6,258 nt of DNA from an uncultured Anaerolineaceae bacterium (GTDB taxonomy: Bacteria; Chloroflexota; Anaerolineae; Promineifilales; Promineifilaceae): contig CALBTC010000232.1 in NCBI GenBank assembly GCA_937967805.1, positions 1 through 6,258 of the forward strand, written 5' to 3'. Numbering within the stretch: the first letter of the stretch is position 1; every line of letters starts with the position of its first letter. This document shows positions 4,176 through 6,258 of this stretch, piece by piece. Below the pieces are notes generated by a model. That model was not told the origin of the DNA, did no database searches, and saw only the letters and a list, made by a program, of their open reading frames with translations. Made by a program: the position numbers and the translations under genes.

Positions 4176-5114
4176 TTAGCGTAAGCCTTGTTCCATGAGG
4201 GTGAAGAAGCGGCCGGTATCAATTTCCAGGATGATGTTTGTGTTGGCGGAACGGCCGTTTCTCCCTCCCCAATCGACCGTCGTTTGACCCCGCGTATACA
4301 TTCCCGTTAACTCCACCGAAACGTGCCGCTTTTCTGCTCGGGTAATGATGTCTGGCTCCAGCGCCACGGCCATCGCCAGCGGGTCCGCGCCAAACATCAC
4401 GCGGCGTCCGGCCAGTTGGGTCGTGAACTGGAGCGTTTGGGCCGAAATCGCTCCGTAGAATCTGGATTTTGGCGTGTTTAGCGCCATCCACCGCTGCAAA
4501 ACTGCTTCGGGAATAGCGTGCCGTACGGTTGCCTCCCAGTCAACCAGCTCAATGAGCTTCCCTTGCTGCTCCCAGCCGGCAAAAACCACGTGCGCCGCTT
4601 CCGGGTCATGATAAATGTTAAACTCGGCGGAAACGTTGCGTGTGTTGCCGCGTGAGTTGACCGCACCGCCCATCACGACGAGCCGCTTTAGCTTGGTTGG
4701 CAATGCCGGGTCCAGTTTCAGCGCCACGGCGATGTTTGTCAGTGGCCCAATGGCCACCAGCGTGTATTCACCGGGCGCCTCGTTGGCCAGCCGCAGCAGC
4801 GCCAACGCGGCGTGTTCTTCCTCTGCCTGGCGCAGTTTGGGTGTAAAGCCCGCGTCGCCCAGACCGTCCCGCCCGTGCACCACGGCCGCATTTTCTTGAG
4901 CGATGACTAACGGCCGTCCACAGCCAGGGTACACCGGAATTTCCTGCTCAATCATCTCCACCAGGGTGAGGCTGTTGCGTACGGTGTGTGCCAGCCCCAC
5001 ATTGCCCCCCACCACCAAAATAGCGGCGATAGTAGCCTGGGGATGGCCCGCCGCCATCAGGATGGCCTGGGCGTCGTCAACGCCGGGGTCTGTATCAATG
5101 ATCAGTTTTTCCAT
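4176..5114 (-). CDS. Inosine-uridine preferring nucleoside hydrolase family protein
   Basis: The product should hydrolyse the N-glycosidic bond of ribonucleosides, releasing base and ribose in the cytoplasm (IU_nuc_hydro, PF01156). The 312-residue length is normal. The N-terminal calcium and ribose motif DTDPGVDDA (7-15) is intact, followed by VVGGN (34-38), the loop VHGRDGLGD (79-87), IGPLTNIAVAL (122-131), VVMGGAV (146-152) and the ribose-binding AEFNIYHDPEAA (163-174). At the C-terminal calcium site it reads FGADPLAMAV (241-250) where most relatives have HD: the Asp remains but the general-acid His is Ala243, so activity or substrate range may differ. ATG at 5114 is used because the DTDPG motif falls where it does in the family. 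Its SD is weak (GGAG, 11 bases upstream). It follows the ribokinase gene by 104 bp, and ribose from this enzyme is the kinase's substrate. Exact nucleoside preference cannot be read from sequence. Confidence 0.9.
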   Translation of the reverse strand: MEKLIIDTDPGVDDAQAILMAAGHPQATIAAILVVGGNVGLAHTVRNSLTLVEMIEQEIPVYPGCGRPLVIAQENAAVVHGRDGLGDAGFTPKLRQAEEEHAALALLRLANEAPGEYTLVAIGPLTNIAVALKLDPALPTKLKRLVVMGGAVNSRGNTRNVSAEFNIYHDPEAAHVVFAGWEQQGKLIELVDWEATVRHAIPEAVLQRWMALNTPKSRFYGAISAQTLQFTTQLAGRRVMFGADPLAMAVALEPDIITRAEKRHVSVELTGMYTRGQTTVDWGGRNGRSANTNIILEIDTGRFFTLMEQGLR

Positions 5115-5218
5115 GAGCGTTTTTCTCCGTGAGATTTTAACGCAGAGGCGCAGAGAAAAAAATCTGTGTTCTCGACGTTCAATCGCGTGCGATATTCAAG
5201 AATAGAATCATTTTGTTT
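5115..5218 (-). repeat. Intergenic spacer with imperfect palindrome (about 5139-5179)
   Basis: The spacer between ribokinase and hydrolase contains AACGCAGAGGCGCAGA (from 5139) opposite TCTGTGTTCTCGACGTT (to 5179), about 12 of 16 arm positions matching around an A-rich loop. The words ACGCAGAG and GCGCAGAG belong to the same family as the palindromes at 4099 and 6200. I see no clear second promoter, so the two genes are probably co-transcribed, but the hairpin may lower expression of the hydrolase. Confidence 0.5.
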
Positions 5219-6127
5219 TTAGGTAAGCAACTTCATGAGTTCGGCGCGGGTGGGCATGGCGGAACTGGCTCCGGGTTTGGTGGTAGCCAGTGCACCGGCA
5301 GCGGCACCCCAGCGAATGGCTTCAGCCAACGGCCGTTTCTCCGCCAGCGCCACCGCCAAGCCGCCGTTAAACGAATCCCCCGCCGCCACGGTGTCGATAG
5401 CCTCAACGGAGAATGGTTCTACAAAACCAGATTCCTGGCCGGATTGGTAGTAGGCGCCTTGAGCGCCGAGTTTTATGACGGCCGTTTCCACCCCCCGTTC
5501 GCGCAAAATTGAAGCCGCCTGCGCCGCTTCTGTCGGGTTTGTAGGACGAAAGCCAACCAGCACCTCCGTCTCCAGTTCGTTGGGCGTAAGGATGGGGCAC
5601 AGTTGGTAAGCTTCTGTCGGCAGCGGCCTGGCCGGGGCCGGATCAAGCATGACCAGCGCGCCAGCTTCTCTGGCTGCCTGTGCCGCCGCCAATGAAATGT
5701 CCAGCGGACTTTCTAACTGGAGCAGCAACAGTTCGGCCGACCGCAGCGCTTCATGGCAGCGGGCTACCTCGCGGGCATCGTGGGCCATGTTGGCCCCAGA
5801 AATGACAATGATGCTGTTCTCTGCCTGGGCATCGACGTTGATGACAGCCAGCCCAGTGCTGTTGTCGGCATCAACCAGAATGCCGCTGACGTCAACCGGC
5901 TCGTCGGCAATCAGTTCCATCACACCCTTGCCGAAGGCATCTTGCCCCACGCGGCCAATAAACTGCGTCGCCGCGCCCAGTCGTCCCGCCGCCACGGCCT
6001 GATTAAATCCTTTGCCGCCCGGCACGGTGATAAAGCTGCTGCCAAACAACGTTTCACCTGGCGCGGGCAGGCGCGGAACATAGGTGGTTAAATCCATATT
6101 GATACTGCCAAGCACAACAACACTCAT
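5219..6127 (-). CDS. rbsK: Ribokinase
   Basis: It is a PfkB-family sugar kinase that converts D-ribose and ATP to ribose-5-phosphate in the cytoplasm. The 302-residue length is typical. Visible motifs are GSINMDLT (7-14), where the Asp contacts the sugar; the signature PGGKGFNQAVAAGRLGA (36-52); the ATP-site TPNE (181-184); KLGAQGAYY (219-227); and the anion-hole and catalytic block DTVAAGDSFNGGLAVAL (245-261) with base Asp251. KPGASSAMPT near the end matches the region that closes over ATP and a monovalent cation in ribokinases. The usual A in GGKGANQA is F here (Phe41), a mild deviation. ATG at 6127 is supported by GGAGGT (6137-6132) four bases upstream. It is the first gene of a likely two-gene unit with the nucleoside hydrolase. 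No rbs transport or regulator gene is in view, so the substrate may come from nucleosides. A related PfkB sugar kinase cannot be fully excluded. Confidence 0.9.
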   Translation of the reverse strand: MSVVVLGSINMDLTTYVPRLPAPGETLFGSSFITVPGGKGFNQAVAAGRLGAATQFIGRVGQDAFGKGVMELIADEPVDVSGILVDADNSTGLAVINVDAQAENSIIVISGANMAHDAREVARCHEALRSAELLLLQLESPLDISLAAAQAAREAGALVMLDPAPARPLPTEAYQLCPILTPNELETEVLVGFRPTNPTEAAQAASILRERGVETAVIKLGAQGAYYQSGQESGFVEPFSVEAIDTVAAGDSFNGGLAVALAEKRPLAEAIRWGAAAGALATTKPGASSAMPTRAELMKLLT

Positions 6128-6148
6128 TTTTACCTCCGTACAGGCTCG

Positions 6149-6175
6149 CTATTTTACACGAATGTGGCGATTCAT
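6149..6175 (-). CDS. Possible 8-codon leader ORF upstream of rbsK
   Basis: The reading frame ATG to TAG encodes MNRHIRVK and is preceded by GGAGG (6184-6180) four bases before the ATG. It ends 21 bases before the rbsK start. Either the leader is translated, or the GGAGG-ATG pair is chance. A TAAAAT sequence (6157-6152) inside it could instead be the rbsK -10, in which case the leader would not be in the mRNA. I have no evidence that separates these. Confidence 0.25.
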   Translation of the reverse strand: MNRHIRVK

Positions 6176-6199
6176 AGGTCCTCCATTGGAACGGAACGC

Positions 6200-6258
6200 G
6201 GATTAACGCAGATGACGCAGATAAAAAACAAAATCAGCGTTCATCAGCGTTTATCTGC
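6200..6258. repeat. Intergenic palindrome of ACGCAGAT words, cut by window edge
   Basis: AACGCAGATGACGCAGAT (6205-6222) faces ATCAGCGTTCATCAGCGTT (6233-6251) with 16 of 18 positions paired and one bulge, around an A-rich loop. Pairing continues outward, GCGGATT against TATCTGC, to the window edge. It lies upstream of the ribokinase gene and belongs to the same word family as the other two palindromes. Confidence 0.8.

Larger units (their letters stand above)
530..5485. repeat. Dispersed octamer palindrome ACGGCCGT (7 copies)
   Basis: Exact copies start at 530, 1070, 1321, 4251, 4910, 5329 and 5478. Six are in coding sequence and one is in the attC1 loop. The preceding base is always a purine, and six of the seven copies are followed by a pyrimidine. 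None occurs between 1329 and 4250, the accessory patch. Copies in genes fall in all three codon frames, for example AAC-GGC-CGT, AAA-CGG-CCG-T and ACG-GCC-GTC. Confidence 0.85.

Noticed and set aside
5213..6091. Plus-strand frames opposite rbsK (5213-5512, 5649-6002, 5753-6091)
   Set aside because: They are antisense shadows of a GC-rich gene, with no motifs or SD.

Overview
The window looks like a bacterial chromosome segment of moderate to high GC with an accessory patch in the middle. All credible genes lie on the minus strand, so transcription runs from high to low coordinates. The lineage cannot be fixed from this sequence. Leaderless-type starts, an over-represented octamer ACGGCCGT and intergenic palindromes built from ACGCAGAT/CACAGAT words fit a Chloroflexota-type (Anaerolineae-like) genome, but this is a tentative inference.

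Right part (about 4099-6258): a two-gene nucleoside/ribose salvage unit. A ribokinase (rbsK, 5219-6127) is followed after 104 bp by a nucleoside hydrolase (4176-5114). The hydrolase would split ribonucleosides into base and ribose, and the kinase would trap the ribose as ribose-5-phosphate. Each gap around these genes (upstream, between, downstream) holds an imperfect palindrome of the same word family. A possible 8-codon leader ORF with its own Shine-Dalgarno precedes rbsK.

Middle-right (3644-4098): a small orphan three-helix membrane protein.

Middle (about 2394-3677): the wreck of an IS91/ISCR-like element. It holds a XerC/D-like tyrosine recombinase with an in-frame stop and no C-terminal catalytic part, fused by deletion to the C-terminal end of an IS91-type transposase, which is itself frameshifted. 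The recombinase start is buried in a 13-bp RNA stem that would hide the whole ribosome binding site. A good promoter at the 3' end of the relic points outward.

Middle-left (1285-2392): what I read as a mobile integron gene cassette (1291-2311) bounded by two attC-like sites, with no integron integrase in view (a CALIN-like arrangement). The cassette carries one AT-rich gene for a PLD-like phosphodiesterase-fold protein, frameshifted at a homopolymer near its start. The 5' end of the cassette pairs perfectly (9 of 9) with the R'' end of its attC, as expected if they belonged to one excised circle. The outward promoter of the IS91 relic reads into this cassette.

Left part (1-1284): an AlbA_2 / HATPase_c_4 regulator-type gene, cut by the window edge, with an extended -10 element placed so that its mRNA should start at or next to the ATG (leaderless).

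Most interesting parts: the attC-bounded PLD-like cassette beside the IS91 relic, the RBS-hiding hairpin, and the octamer that is frequent in the flanks, found in all three codon frames, and absent from 1329-4250.
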